This document shows, piece after piece, positions 45,912-57,400 of a stretch of 64,000 nucleotides of DNA. The first letter of the stretch is position 1, and every line of letters begins with the position of its first letter. This DNA is from Pristionchus mayeri. Its lineage: Eukaryota; Nematoda; Chromadorea; Rhabditida; Neodiplogasteridae. The DNA is taken from contig BTRK01000005.1 of NCBI GenBank assembly GCA_036245805.1, forward strand, positions 3,162,001 to 3,226,000. Reading direction: 5' to 3'. The translations under genes were made by a program, and so were the position numbers. Under the pieces are notes generated by a model that made no database searches, was not told the origin of the DNA, and saw only the letters and a list, made by a program, of their open reading frames with translations.

Positions 45912-48690
45912 CTTTTTTGAGCACAACCACTGCTCAAAACACCCAATTATTTGATGTTATATCTTCCATGGTTACAGTGCAACATCAAGTGGTTGTGCTG
46001 GGCGACCTAAATCTACATATTGATTGGTCTTCCCGGGCGTGCTTTCTTCTCAAGCTTCATGCTTAGTGGACCTCTCCATTGACCTTGATATCACCCAGAT
46101 GGTCCCTTCTCCTTCCCTAAATAACCATTTCCTTGATATCATCCTATCACCTTCCGGAGTAGTATCAAATTGCTGCTTATCAGCCCCTTTTAAAAATTCT
46201 GACCACTCTACGATTGTCTTTGACTTCCATTTCCCCCTTGATCAGCCCGTAGTAGTGCAATCATTTGATTTTCGTAAAACTGACTTTTCTGGTCTCGAAA
46301 ATGCACTACTTGGACTGAACTGGGAGGAATCACTTTCTAATTTCATCGATATCTCAGACCTGTATAATCGATTTGTATCGTGTATAACTGACCTGTTTCC
46401 AACCTTTGTCCCTCTCAAGAAGACTTCCCTTCATTCTGATCATTACCCTCCCCATATTAAGTCCCTTCTTGCACACAAGCGCGCACTCTTCAATAAGATT
46501 CATCTGCGCCCTGTTCATTCCCAATTTCTCTTGGTTTCACATAAATTAGATAAGGAAATACGTAAGTACGTTCGTTGCTACGAGAATCGGTTACTTGCCA
46601 GTAATCATAGTCGATCATTCTACCGCTATGTATCCACTCGTTTCAAGCCTAAAGGTCTCTCCATCCCGGCCCTCGTGGCGATGGACGGATCTGTCATCAC
46701 GTGCAGTTCTCTAAAGGCTGAATCCCTTGCCGATTATTTCACTTCTGTATATACTCGTGATGACGGGTCCCTTTCATCTTGCCCTTCCCTCGTTTCGCAA
46801 ACCATCCCTTTATCAGTCGTCCTTCCTCACGATGTCTCTTTTCTTCTGAGGAAAGTATCTTCATCATGTTCGCTCCCATCTGACTCCATCCCATCTATCA
46901 TTTTTAAAAATTGCTTCCGATCTTTGTCTACTCCTCTTGCGCATATTTTCAATTATAGTATTATGCTAGGTGATATTCCATCCTTGTGGAAATCCTCTAT
47001 TGTTATTCCAATCCCAAAAATTGCCTCGCCTTCCTCGGTCTCGGATTATCGCCCTATCAGTCTCACTCCCATTCCTTCCAAAATAATGGAAAGAATTCTC
47101 AAGCCTAAGATTATCCGCTGGTGCAACTTTCATAAGATTATCCCTCCCGAACAACACGGCTTTCTCTCTAAACGCTCTACTGTTACCCAACTTTTGGAGT
47201 GTACTCAAAATTGGCGTGATTCCCTCGATCGTGATTACTGTACCGATGTTGCATATATTGATCTTGCCAAAGCTTTCGATAAGGTTTCCCATCCTAAGCT
47301 ATTGTTCAAATTACAATTGCTAGGCATTCGTAGCTGTGTTGAATTGGATTACAGGATATCTTTCCAATAGGATCTTGAGAGTTCGAATCGGCAGCTCTCT
47401 CTCTTCTGAGAGACAAGTGATCTCAGGTGTTCCTCAGTGCACAGTTCTTGGGCCTCTCCTCTTTTTGCTATTTACTTTCGATCTCTCTTCAGTTTTCTCC
47501 CCCTTTCCAAAACTAAATTGTCGGCTTTTTGCTGATGACATCAAGCTCTTCACTACTTTCGATCCACTCTCTCCTTCTGATTCCCCCTCTCAACTTCAAT
47601 CGGGTATTAATGGGTTCCTAGAATACTGCAAAAAATGGCAGTTAGAAGTCGCTGAAAAGAAATGCAACGTATTACATATAGGCAAAAACAATCCCTGTAC
47701 TAGCTATTCCTTAATCTCTTGCAATTTTGTAGTAACGCAGTCAATCCGTGATCTAGGTGTTTATATTGATCCTCTCTTAAATTTTGACTCTCACATCCAG
47801 ACTGTTTGTCATAAGGCGTCTTCATTAGTCTATTTACTTTTCCGTAGTATCAGCTGTACAATAGTTGTCCCATACATATCTGCTTTCAAATCTTTTATCC
47901 TTCCCATACTAGAATACGCCTCTCCCGTCTGGTCTCCCTTCTCATCTGGTCGTATTCGCAAATTAGAGAAAGTTCAACATCTATTTAGTAGGCTATTATA
48001 TTATCGTTGCTCTCGAACAGACGTCTCTTTCCCCTCTTATTCTGATCGATTAGCCCTATATTCTCTACGCTCTCTTTATGTTCGCCGTATTGTCATTGAC
48101 ATAGTGCTAGCTCTTAAAATTTTCGCTAACGCTGTTGAGTTGTCAGTATGTAATTTCTATACATATAGGACTATTACCAGACGTCATAGTGCCTTTGTTC
48201 TTCACATTCCCGCTTTCCGAAGGGAACATTTGAAAGCATCGTTTGCTCATAGAACAGTTAGATTTCTAAATAAGCTCCACTTAATTTGCAATCCTCTCTT
48301 GTCGATCGAGACTATTAAGCACTATTTGCTAATTCACCCTAATCTTCTGCGTACTCTTGGAATTAAAATTAGAAATCTTTAGCATCTATCCTTACCGCCA
48401 CCCCCCCCCCCCCTCCCACCTTTCCTCTCCTTTTTCTCTTCTCAACCCTTCCCCAACCATTCTCACCCCCCTCGATCTCCTCCGATCTCCTGTCACACAA
48501 GTCTCCAATACGATATACATTGGGCAAGCGGCCACTCCTACCGCTCACGAGGCTCCCTCCCCTCGCCACTCTCTCTTTCTTGTGCGACACGATTCGGAAG
48601 ATATACTCCCCCCCTCCCTCTTCCCTAATTATATTCTCGAACATTCTATACTTGATGAAGCGCCCTTGTGGTGTACGATAAATAAATAAA
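45912..48690 (+). mobile_element. 5'-truncated CR1/Jockey-like non-LTR retrotransposon
   Basis: It starts inside the endonuclease domain (VVVLGDLNLHIDW, near 45985) and continues with SDHSTIVFDF, then reverse transcriptase motifs DYRPISLTPIPSKIMERI, GFLSKRSTVTQLLE, YIDLAKAFDKVSHPKLL, SGVPQCTVLGPLLF and CRLFADDIKLF (catalytic aspartates in FADD). There are frame changes near 46030 and 47345, so it is not functional. The 3' part has a C-run at about 48405 and ends with AATAAATAAAG and a T-run. It sits exactly between the inner end of the left inverted-repeat arm and the 3' remnant of SCEEV gene 3. Confidence 0.85.
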
Positions 48691-49240
48691 GTTTTTTTTT
48701 GTTATATATGTATTGTTCACAGTCAAGGAAACCTGTCGGTTACTTCCTGCACTCAACTTGCCGATCGATCAAAGATAATTCTTTTTCAGCTACTACAACG
48801 GAACGAATTCGGAGACGTTCAATACCGAGTACTTTGAGGTGCCCAGACGAGCAAATTCGTGTATCACGAACATACTGAATTTCAGATTCGTTACGAGCCT
48901 AAGGGCAAGGATCCGTCTGAGATCTGGAAGAGTCAGGATAACAGCATCTTCGACATCCAGGTCGGACCGAAGCGTCAGTGAGAAGGAGAGATCGGAGAGA
49001 GAGATGGACGATGTTTCAACATTAATAAGTTACAAAATTGTAAGCGATAAACACTCAAAAGCATAAAGCATAATGCAAGTATTATCAACATCGAATTGAT
49101 TACATAGTTTTACTTCAAACTTCGTTACAGCCTTTATGGTTTTTAGCGATTTAGAATAAAAACTACAACCCAACATAGACAGAAAATTAATAAATAAATT
49201 AAATTAGGTCCTTTATCAATGTTTACAATTCTGGAAACGA

Positions 49241-51561
49241 CTAAAACAACATAACAATTGCCAAAGTCCATAAGAAATAAATTCGATTGGTCGACATTGT
49301 TGTCGTTTCCAGATAGAATTCATTAAATGACTGAAAATATATTAGGTTGAATAGAAAGTCTTTATCCACTTTTTATTTCCCTTCTTCTGACAATAAAGCA
49401 CAAGAGCAAAATCAAACATATGCACCATTGTTATCTACGACAAATCTCCAACGTTCAGGCAACTTATGGATTCCCTCCTTATAGAACCCATCTCGGCGCG
49501 AATTAAAATATTGCTTGAGTGCGGCCTCGATCGCCCCACGGGAAGTGAAGGATCTCTGATCGAAATGACGGGTCAGATCCGAGAACAACCAATAATCCGA
49601 AGGGGCCAAGTCAGCAGAATACGGTGTATGAGGGAGAACCATCCAGCCATATTTGGACAGCTCCTGCTTGACCTGCCGTGCAACATGGGGTCGGGCGTTA
49701 TCGTGTTGATAGTACACTTTCTTGCCGTTCAGGGCAGATTGTGCGAATTTCTTCTTGAGATTCCGTAGTTGTTTAGTGTACAAATTTTCTCATAATATGC
49801 AAGACTAGGGTTCTCTTATTGGAATGGTTTTGCATCATTTGCAGAGGTGTATCATGTGCACTATATAGCTCCTATGTATACCGCATATGAAAAAATGATA
49901 CAAAACCATTCCAATAAGAAAAAAAAACTATGCACGACTCCACCTTGAGCTGTGTGGTTTTATTGACGCCTTGTTGGTTGCAGAAATCTTGAGAACACAG
50001 ATAGAAATGGATCAGTACATAGTCGAACACTCCATTCTGGAATTAGTAATGATTTTTTTCGCTTTTTTTCATATTAACAATATATTTCCGTTGAGTGTGG
50101 TTTAATCCTACCTCGACCTTCCTTCCAGTCAAGCTATCATCAAGCACTGATATGCACCCTCTAGTGGTGATGTCGCGGTATTCACTTGCATAGCAGTACT
50201 CCCCAGTGCATGTTGGCATTTCGGAAGAAATATTCTCGGAATGTCCCTTCTGAAAGTGATGTTTGAATTTGAAAATAGAAGATAAGGCAAAACCAGAGAT
50301 GGATACGTGTAGCAAGTATGTTGGGTCTTGGAGGAGGAAACATTTGAACGGCTTACATCCAGAGCACGAGTTATACATTCCTCCCAATATAATTTGTATT
50401 CTGATTTGCAGATTTACCTACTTGACTGTTACAATTAGCAATGATTGTGGCAGAAAACGAGGTCGTTACGACATTTCTTGTCACATTAACCACTTTCGTG
50501 CATTGGTCAAGTAAAATCGTGTCGGTGAAGATTCTAAATTGGTTTTGAATTCTAGGCATTCATTATTATGTTTACTCATGTGGCGTTTGTGGTTCTCCGA
50601 ACAAGCGGCATATGTCACTGAAATACTTGTTTATATAGAATTTGTATCATTTGTTTCGAACTAGTCTGTTCGTGTCATTGATGTAAAGACATGTTGGACT
50701 ATCGCAAGCTGTCGACGTTTCCTGGGACATATGCATAAATATTTCCGAAAAATACAAAGAAAGTAGTACGTACCGCTTGGCTGCAAGTAGCATTGCCAAA
50801 TGGCTTTATACTTTCTGCAACCGAATCTTCCGAGTCCTTACACATGTCCTTGTTACTAAAATAGTGAACTGTTCGAAATTCTATAAATTTAATAATATTA
50901 CTTGCAAATGCATTGATACTTTTTAGTCGCATCACCCATGCATCCTATTGAGAAGTTAGCCTTTCTGATGCATCCCTGAAATTCGACATGTGAAAAACTG
51001 CAGCATCCCTAATCTCTCGAAAACAGAATAAACATGTGACAATTAATGTAGATTAGCAATTGAGTTACAATGCGCACAATGAGAACGAATCAGATGCATG
51101 TTTTCCATGTGATGAGACTTATCAGTAAGGTTCTCTTATTGAACTGGTTTTGCATCATTTTCATATATATTTCACGTTCGCTATGCATAGGAGCTATATA
51201 GGGCTTGAAGCATGTATGAAAACGATACAAAACCATTCCAATAAGAGAGCCCTAGACAACAGTAGTGTGCATTAACCTTTGCTGACCTGTCTATAGCGAC
51301 TCCCACCCGGACCTGGCTCGTAGTCGTGATCGTACGATAGTACGCAAGCGTCGCCCTCACATAATACTACCCTACATTAATAAAAATGACGGATTATAGA
51401 AAATATTATTTATAAAGTATAATTGATAATATTTAGAATAACTGCATGTGTTAGCCATCATAAAAAAATTAAAATATTACTAACCCAGAAGGTATGATGC
51501 GATCCGCCGCGTGGCATGTTATTGAATGAGCAGCAGGAAGAAAGAGTAAAGCAAGCAACAT
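49241..51561 (-). CDS. ET-module secreted/GPI-anchored protein, right copy
   Basis: Mirror copy of the gene at 44011-45894 with start codon at 51561 and stop at 49241-49243. Same exons, signal peptide, two ET units and hydrophobic C-terminal tail. A difference noticed: exon 2 begins with a leucine codon (VVLCEGD) where the left copy has isoleucine. A mariner fragment of 438 bp is inserted only here, in the last intron, about 8 bp upstream of the acceptor TTTTCAG. It cuts off the upstream part of the polypyrimidine tract and may weaken splicing of the GPI-signal exon. Divergent from the complete small secreted gene. Confidence 0.65.
49342..49783 (-). mobile_element. Mariner fragment with the C-terminal transposase part
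   Basis: It has one terminal repeat, TTAGGTTGAATAGAAAGTCT at 49342, and encodes on the minus strand a fragment of mariner transposase with HDNARPHVARQ and YSADLAPSDYW (second and third catalytic aspartates, 34 residues apart). The N-terminal two thirds are missing. Comparison with the left arm shows the insertion is flanked by TA on both sides, yet the right terminal repeat is missing. Confidence 0.8.
49806..49930. mobile_element. hAT-like palindromic MITE, copy 6 (mirror of copy 5)
   Basis: TAGGGTTCTCTTATTGGAAT at 49806; flanked by TGCAAGAC and TGCACGAC. Confidence 0.75.
51127..51254. mobile_element. hAT-like palindromic MITE, copy 7 (mirror of copy 4)
   Basis: Same hairpin in intron 2 of the right ET gene. 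Confidence 0.7.
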
Positions 51562-52278
51562 TGATCGAAAAAAGTGAACTTATTTGCTGAATTTCATCGG
51601 TGATAGGAAAAAACTCCAAATTCACCTCTTACAACGGAACGAAAGCACCTGCCATAGTGCCAATTTGTGAAACGTCTGCTCTGCTTTAGGCAAAGCAACG
51701 TAAATCTGGTTAGTCTCCGATCGATAATGCAATTTTTATTTTTAAAAATCACGCAGACAGCAAAGAATATTGACTGTAATAAAGAAGAACAATGTAATAT
51801 AGAAGAACCAACAAAAGAAATAGAAATTTTCACATTGATATGCCCTTTCCGAACAGATATATTGGTAATTGGCTGGGAGCCAAATCAGGGAAAGCTCAGT
51901 CAACTAGTGAGAGAGCACGCGACTTGAAGAAAGTTCCGTTCCTAATTGAAACATATGTCAACCGGGCTCGCGTTTCCTTTACTCCTCCTTTACTCCTCTC
52001 TTCCAAATACTATCTAGGCTGCTATTCACAAAATGGATAGCAATTCCTGTCTCTATCGTACAATGATGCAATTTAATGACGGTTTGATCACGGGGATTTG
52101 AGTGCAATTCGATTACGAAGGGTTTAGAGTGGGAGATTATCCTTGATCATGTACCGAGGCCGTAGAATTCGATAGAAGATAACAAGCTTTACATATTCTA
52201 CACGCTGCTTTGTTCATCCGAACACCGAAAGAGTGCGGAAAATGAAGAGAACGTGGTATCGTGTCTCGAATTCTACGA

Positions 52279-52420
52279 GACAGTATAAAAGCCCATCGTT
52301 CTCGACATGAATCAAGCAACAAATCGCGCTTCTTCTCTCTCAACGGTTCTTCATGGAAGCCACCTTTTTCGTCGTCCTCACTTTCTCAATAGTTGTTGGA
52401 AAAGATTATCGATTTACAGA
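52279..52420 (+). promoter_or_regulatory. TATA box and outron of the small secreted gene
   Basis: CAGTATAAAAGCCCATCG lies at about 52280-52297. The start codon at 52421 is preceded by GATTTACAGA, an acceptor-like site, so the leader is probably removed by trans-splicing. The mirror promoter is at about 43288-43429 on the minus strand. Confidence 0.5.
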
Positions 52421-54036
52421 ATGAGGCTTCTCCCTCTTCTCCTTCTCTTCGGCACTGTTTCTGCTCAGCAGGCGCAGTTCCAAACCAAATTTGAGACTAT
52501 TGTCTCGACGTATCTTGGAGCCAACATTGGAAAAGTTAGTATTTCACAGTAGCATTGTTCAGTTTCAATTATATACGTCATATCCACACTTTGTCTAAGA
52601 TTTAGTCCGACCTCATCACCAAGATTCAGTTTCAAAGTATCCAATGACGATGCTTAGAAAATCAGAAAAAAATATGAAATGATAAAATCATGGGAATATG
52701 CAGGCACTCGACCTTGTCGCTGTTGATGTCCTGAAACTACTCCCCCCTGGCAAACACGACAGCTCGTCAGTATATTGTGTATCTAATATGCTTTGCCGTT
52801 TTTTTCAAGCCGAAGCCTTTACCGTTTTTAGGCCTAAGCGGACTACTAAATTCCAGAATTGCTTATTAACGGCAACACCAACATCAAAACTAATTTACTT
52901 ATCTTTATTTTTCAGACCTGATGAAGGAGGCCATTGGTCTCGTTCCCTCTACCAAGTATCTCAGCGCACTCGGCATGCTGAACACCTACCAGTCCTGCCT
53001 TGAGGTGCCTATTTTCCTGTACTAAATTTGTTTTAACAGTCATAAGCTATGTTAATCAAAGTAATGTAGGACCAAGTGGCTTGTGAAGCTAGGCTTGTGA
53101 AGCTATCAATAAACAATGGCCTAGCCCTCACCTACGATAAGATAATCTCATTTTTTTCTATCGAGATGGCTACTTTGCCATTGCTCCTCTTTGTTGGAAT
53201 TTCGCTTTCAGAAAGCCGGATCATCCTTGGAAAAAGCCATGGGAATAGTCGGCAGCGCCTTCAAGCTGAAGCTGCAGCCGCTCTACAAGACGGTATGCGT
53301 TGAGTGATTGGAGTGTTCATTTCATCATTTTCGGGTATGCTTCTGTTGCTCTAAACACAACTACATAAAAACACAGTCGAAAATGATCATAAAAAAATCG
53401 AATCTCTAACATTGAGGTGATCGACAAGGTGAAGGCAATGAGAGCGAACGGAAGAACTGATGCAGAGATTCGGCCTGAGGCATTCAAGCTTGCGACTGCA
53501 GGACTCACTAAAGTCCTCGTGCAAGGCGTAAGTTTCTGCTGATCGTGAACACTTTATTGACTTCATTGTAAACACTAATGCTCTCTTATTGGAATGATCT
53601 GTGTATCACTTTCACATATGTTCGTTATTCATTGCAGCTATATAGTGTACATGAAACATGTCGGAAAATGATACAAAACCATTCCAATAAGAGAATTTTT
53701 TTTTCTATTTTTCTTTTTCTAAGTGAAAAAGAAAAAGAGAAAAAAAGAGCACACTTTCGACCGCTCAGATCAGCGAGAGAGAGTGCAGAATGAAGAGAGC
53801 AACTACCCAAGAATCCGACCCCATTGCAGATCATCAATGTGTGCATGCAAACGGGTACAAAGGCTGAGTACGACTGCTCCATCCCTCCACTTAAGGTCCG
53901 TTTTTTCCGTTTTTTTAGGTTTTTTTTACATAATTCCCTGGTTGATTTGAGGTAATCTTGTCAAAAACATCGTTTTCTTCAGAGTCTCATGCAGACCAGC
54001 CTGTACAATATGACGTACAACCCAACCATCGGATAA
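52421..54036 (+). CDS. Small secreted protein, unrecognised family, complete
   Basis: Seven exons by eye: 52421-52534, 52704-52776, 52916-53004, 53212-53292, 53417-53527, 53830-53895, 53983-54036; total 588 bp, 195 residues plus stop. The N-terminus is a signal peptide (MRLLPLLLLFGTVSA, then QQAQFQTKFE). The mature part looks mostly alpha-helical (EKAMGIVGSAFKLKLQPLYK, VKAMRANGRTDAEIRPEAF), with few cysteines (YQSCLE, NVCMQTG, EYDCSIP) and a C-terminus ending MTYNPTIG. The exon 2 donor is uncertain; the chosen GTGTAT site keeps the frame. I do not recognise the family. An upstream in-frame ATG at 52307 exists, but the acceptor-like site favours 52421. Confidence 0.7.
53578..53696. mobile_element. 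hAT-like palindromic MITE, copy 8 (mirror of copy 3)
   Basis: Same hairpin, in intron 5 of the small secreted gene. Confidence 0.65.
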
Positions 54037-54469
54037 ACGGTCCTCGTATATTGCGTGATTGGTAGATAAGTAATTGGGTCGAAATAAAGTGAATGTGATC
54101 ATTCGGTTGAAGATATCCTCCACGAGAGAACAATACAACTCAGCATGGCACACGTACGGCCGATTTTTTACAGTTCCATTGTTGTTCGCATGTTTCGAGT
54201 GCTGATTGAGCTGAGCATGTATTTCTCTGTCGCCCCCACCATGTGATACCAGTTCCGAATAATAAATTGTTTGGATCTCCTCCCGATGTGAATATCAAGG
54301 AAAGGTGTGCAAGAAATGTGTTTCCGTTTACAATTATTCGGGGATACAATCGTGATTTCGCGTCTTTGCTTGCCATCATTTCGATCACTTAAACAGCTTG
54401 ATAAGGAATGTGTGCCTGGCATCATGCCATCTAACATTTTTCTTCGATTCACTCCTTTTCTGAATCGAA
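54037..54469. other. Intergenic upstream of the lectin gene
   Basis: No exon or repeat was recognised; it probably holds the lectin gene promoter. Confidence 0.3.
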
Positions 54470-57400
54470 ATGAGGATACTGCTCGTCTTCCTCCTCTCTA
54501 TCAGTGAGTCTTTGAAATTAATTGTTTGTTTTGTCACTATTTTTTTTCAGATGTTCTTCACAGTTCATGCCCTACTGGCTTCGATCTCGTTCATGCCGGA
54601 GAGTGTAGGGGCATATACGCGACGATTCCCCTAGAATGGGAAGAAGCTCCAACTATCGCGGCTGAGAAATGCTCCGAAATCCAAGCACAGCCAATGATAA
54701 TCCACAGTGAACAAGTGAGATCTCGTTTTATTGGCTCTCAATCTTTTTTTTAAATGTGAAACTTCTTGTTTTACAACAATAATGTATCGAAATGCCGTTT
54801 TTAGGAAAACGCTTACTGGGCTACTCTGAGAAGCGGCCGTGATCCTCTAATGGTCTTGCGTAAGTGCCAAATAATTTATGCAATATGAATCAGGCAATTT
54901 TTGGTGAAACGCAATAATTTTGCAGCATTGGTGTGCAATAACGATACTACACGATTTGAGTGGACCGACGGATCGGCAGTAGACTACAGGCCGGCTGTGT
55001 ATGATCCTTGTCAGTAAAATATGTTTTTGACGCAACCGTAATACGCCTCTGTATTTTTTCATTAGAAATTTACATTATTTTCTCGTCGACTTATTCGTTT
55101 AGTATTGGATGACGATTGCATTAGCGACCCTGAGTGGACCTGGGATATTCATCCCGATGGAAGTTGGGGAGTAGGTAAGCAACAATTATGTTCTTCGGAG
55201 TAAGCAAACACATTATTTACTTTAGTTCTAAATTAGAGTGCTGGAAGGAAGAGCAATGTTTTGCTCTTTCGAAACCTTCGAGCGGTCGTATCTCACACAT
55301 GAGTTGAACAACTATAGGAAGAGTTGATTGAAATCGATCCAGAATCTATTCAGGATCATTTTTCCACTTTAATCGGTAAAAAATATTTACATTCCGCCTT
55401 CGTCTTCCGCAAGAGTGAGCGTTGGTCTGCTATTTTTAGATTATTTATTCTAATATGCAAATGAGATGCTCAACTCATATAACATACGATGCAAACTAAG
55501 GATATATGTGACCTCAATATTATCAGTCTCCAAAATATCAATGTTTGCCCTTGGTCACGTTTGTATGACCATATTTATGATTTTCCAGCTCTTCCTTCCA
55601 GCACTCTAGTTCTAATGAATATAAAAAAGAGCTTACAGGACATTCCACAACAACAGTCGCTCCTGATATTTGCTGCAAAATACAATTACCTCCTCTTCCT
55701 ACACCATCCGATGACGGATGCGAAAATTTCGAAGACGATAGTGACGACGGGGTTTGCTATCAGGTGAAACTACAGATTGCCAAATAGGGTTGGCTTTCGT
55801 GGGTATTTTTTTCATCATTATGTAAATTATCTCGTATATTTTATACGAAGCCAACCATATGTCGAGTATGAAATACGAACATATTTAAGTTTTCACTTCC
55901 CTCCAGATCGCAGCACCGGCTGAAAATTTTCAAGAAGCTCAGGCAATCTGCAGAAGTTTCGGCTCCAATCTAGCATCGATTCACAACCCACAGGTTAGAT
56001 ATAAAAATCTTCCTCAAATTGAACAACTATGAAAAAACTTCGACATACGAAAACATGGTATTTTCATAGTCCACCAAGTGTGTGGCTAAACGAAATCTAA
56101 ATATTCAGGAAAACACGTTCATTCGTCGATTGGCGATCTCAAACGGACACGTGAAGGGGATGTTCCTTGGTGCTACAGTATCCGGAAAGGGCAATGATTT
56201 TGCGTGGGTCGATGGATCGGACTGGGACTATAGCAACTTCAATCCCGGTGAGCCACCAACAATTTCTATAAAATCTTACGCCAACCAGACATGTGAAAAA
56301 TCACGCATAATGCATCGATTCATTTTTTACGAAGCTGTTCATAATATGTGAAATTACTATTATTCATTTTGAGGATTCCCCATGAAGGGCCTTGGCGATT
56401 GTCTAGCAATGGACACCGAGGGAACCTCCGGGCAGTGGGTGAATACGGACTGCAATTCCAAGCTTTCGGTTGCTTGCATGCGGAGCCGTAAGTTAATTTT
56501 TCATTATATTTGATTACTTGACTCGTATTTCAGAGACATACACTGCTCCTGGATGCACTTCTGGAGTGTACAGAGAAGGAGAAATCGTGGGTATTTTATT
56601 TATTTTCTGTGATACAGTCAAAAAAGTCGAGGAGAAGAGGACATATTTGAATTCCCGCAATTGCATATCTCGGCTCCCAGTGGTGGTAGCGACAATTTGG
56701 AATATGCGGTGAACATGGATTTTCCACACTATATTTCAATTTTCAAGTCGCTACATCTACTGGGAGCCGACATATGAAATTACGGGAATTCAAATATTTC
56801 CTCTTCTGCTTGACATTTTCCACGGCATAAGATTTGAAAAAAAAATTTAACACGAATTGCAGATTTACTCACCCGGCTTTCCGTATGACTCATCCACCCC
56901 CTGCGATTTCATTCTCACCGTAGATGGAGGGAAGAAAGTTCAGGCTGAGGTTAATATTTATTTTCGAAATGAATGATTCAAAAATCCTAGGTTATCTTTG
57001 TCGAAGCGAATTCGTGCTGTGATCATCTCCTGTTGTTCGACAATTTCGTAGCTGGAGACCTGATAGCAAAGTTGGTCACTCATACTACGTCGGATGAGAA
57101 TTATTTCATCAGGCCACAGCGTTGATGTATTTGATTATCAACGTCGGCTTGACACAACAGTTCTCAGTCGATCTGGTACCTTCATCTGAATAACATAACT
57201 TTCCGCTCTGCAGATTTACTGGAGAACTTCTCGAGCGTGCATTCGTCACTAGCACTACGAACTTCATGAGAGTTTCCTGGCAACCTAATGGCGGTGTGAA
57301 CGTGCGCGGAATGATGGTAATTCGAGAAATGAAACCACGATATCTTCATTCTTCACACTCTCTCGCCATTCCACCGGCCGAGAGAGTGTGTAGAATGAAG

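Larger units (their letters stand above)
41475..48981 (+). pseudogene. SCEEV gene 3, split by a 7 kb insertion
   Basis: Exons 1-3 are intact at 41475-41573 (signal peptide MVSRKLLQSLLLLVFLAAGI, then YVYSCEEVKYR), 41636-41695 and 41763-41815. The last two exons are at 48790-48838 (YYNGTNSETFNTEYFE) and 48886-48981 (ends IFDIQVGPKRQ). Seven middle exons are gone. In their place are an inverted copy of the neighbouring ET locus, starting 24 bp after exon 3, and a truncated retrotransposon. The surviving ends keep open frames and splice sites, so the disruption is recent in sequence terms. The promoter is intact, so a short product could be made from exons 1-3. Confidence 0.8.
49224..53870. repeat. 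Right arm of the large inverted repeat
   Basis: It mirrors 41839-45911. Its genes are complete, and beyond 53870 the small secreted gene continues to its natural end. This arm therefore holds the source locus, and the left arm is the copied one. It begins about 240 bp after the 3' end of SCEEV gene 3. Confidence 0.9.

Noticed and set aside
46966..47292. Minus-strand frame inside the retrotransposon
   Set aside because: Antisense shadow of the reverse-transcriptase coding strand.
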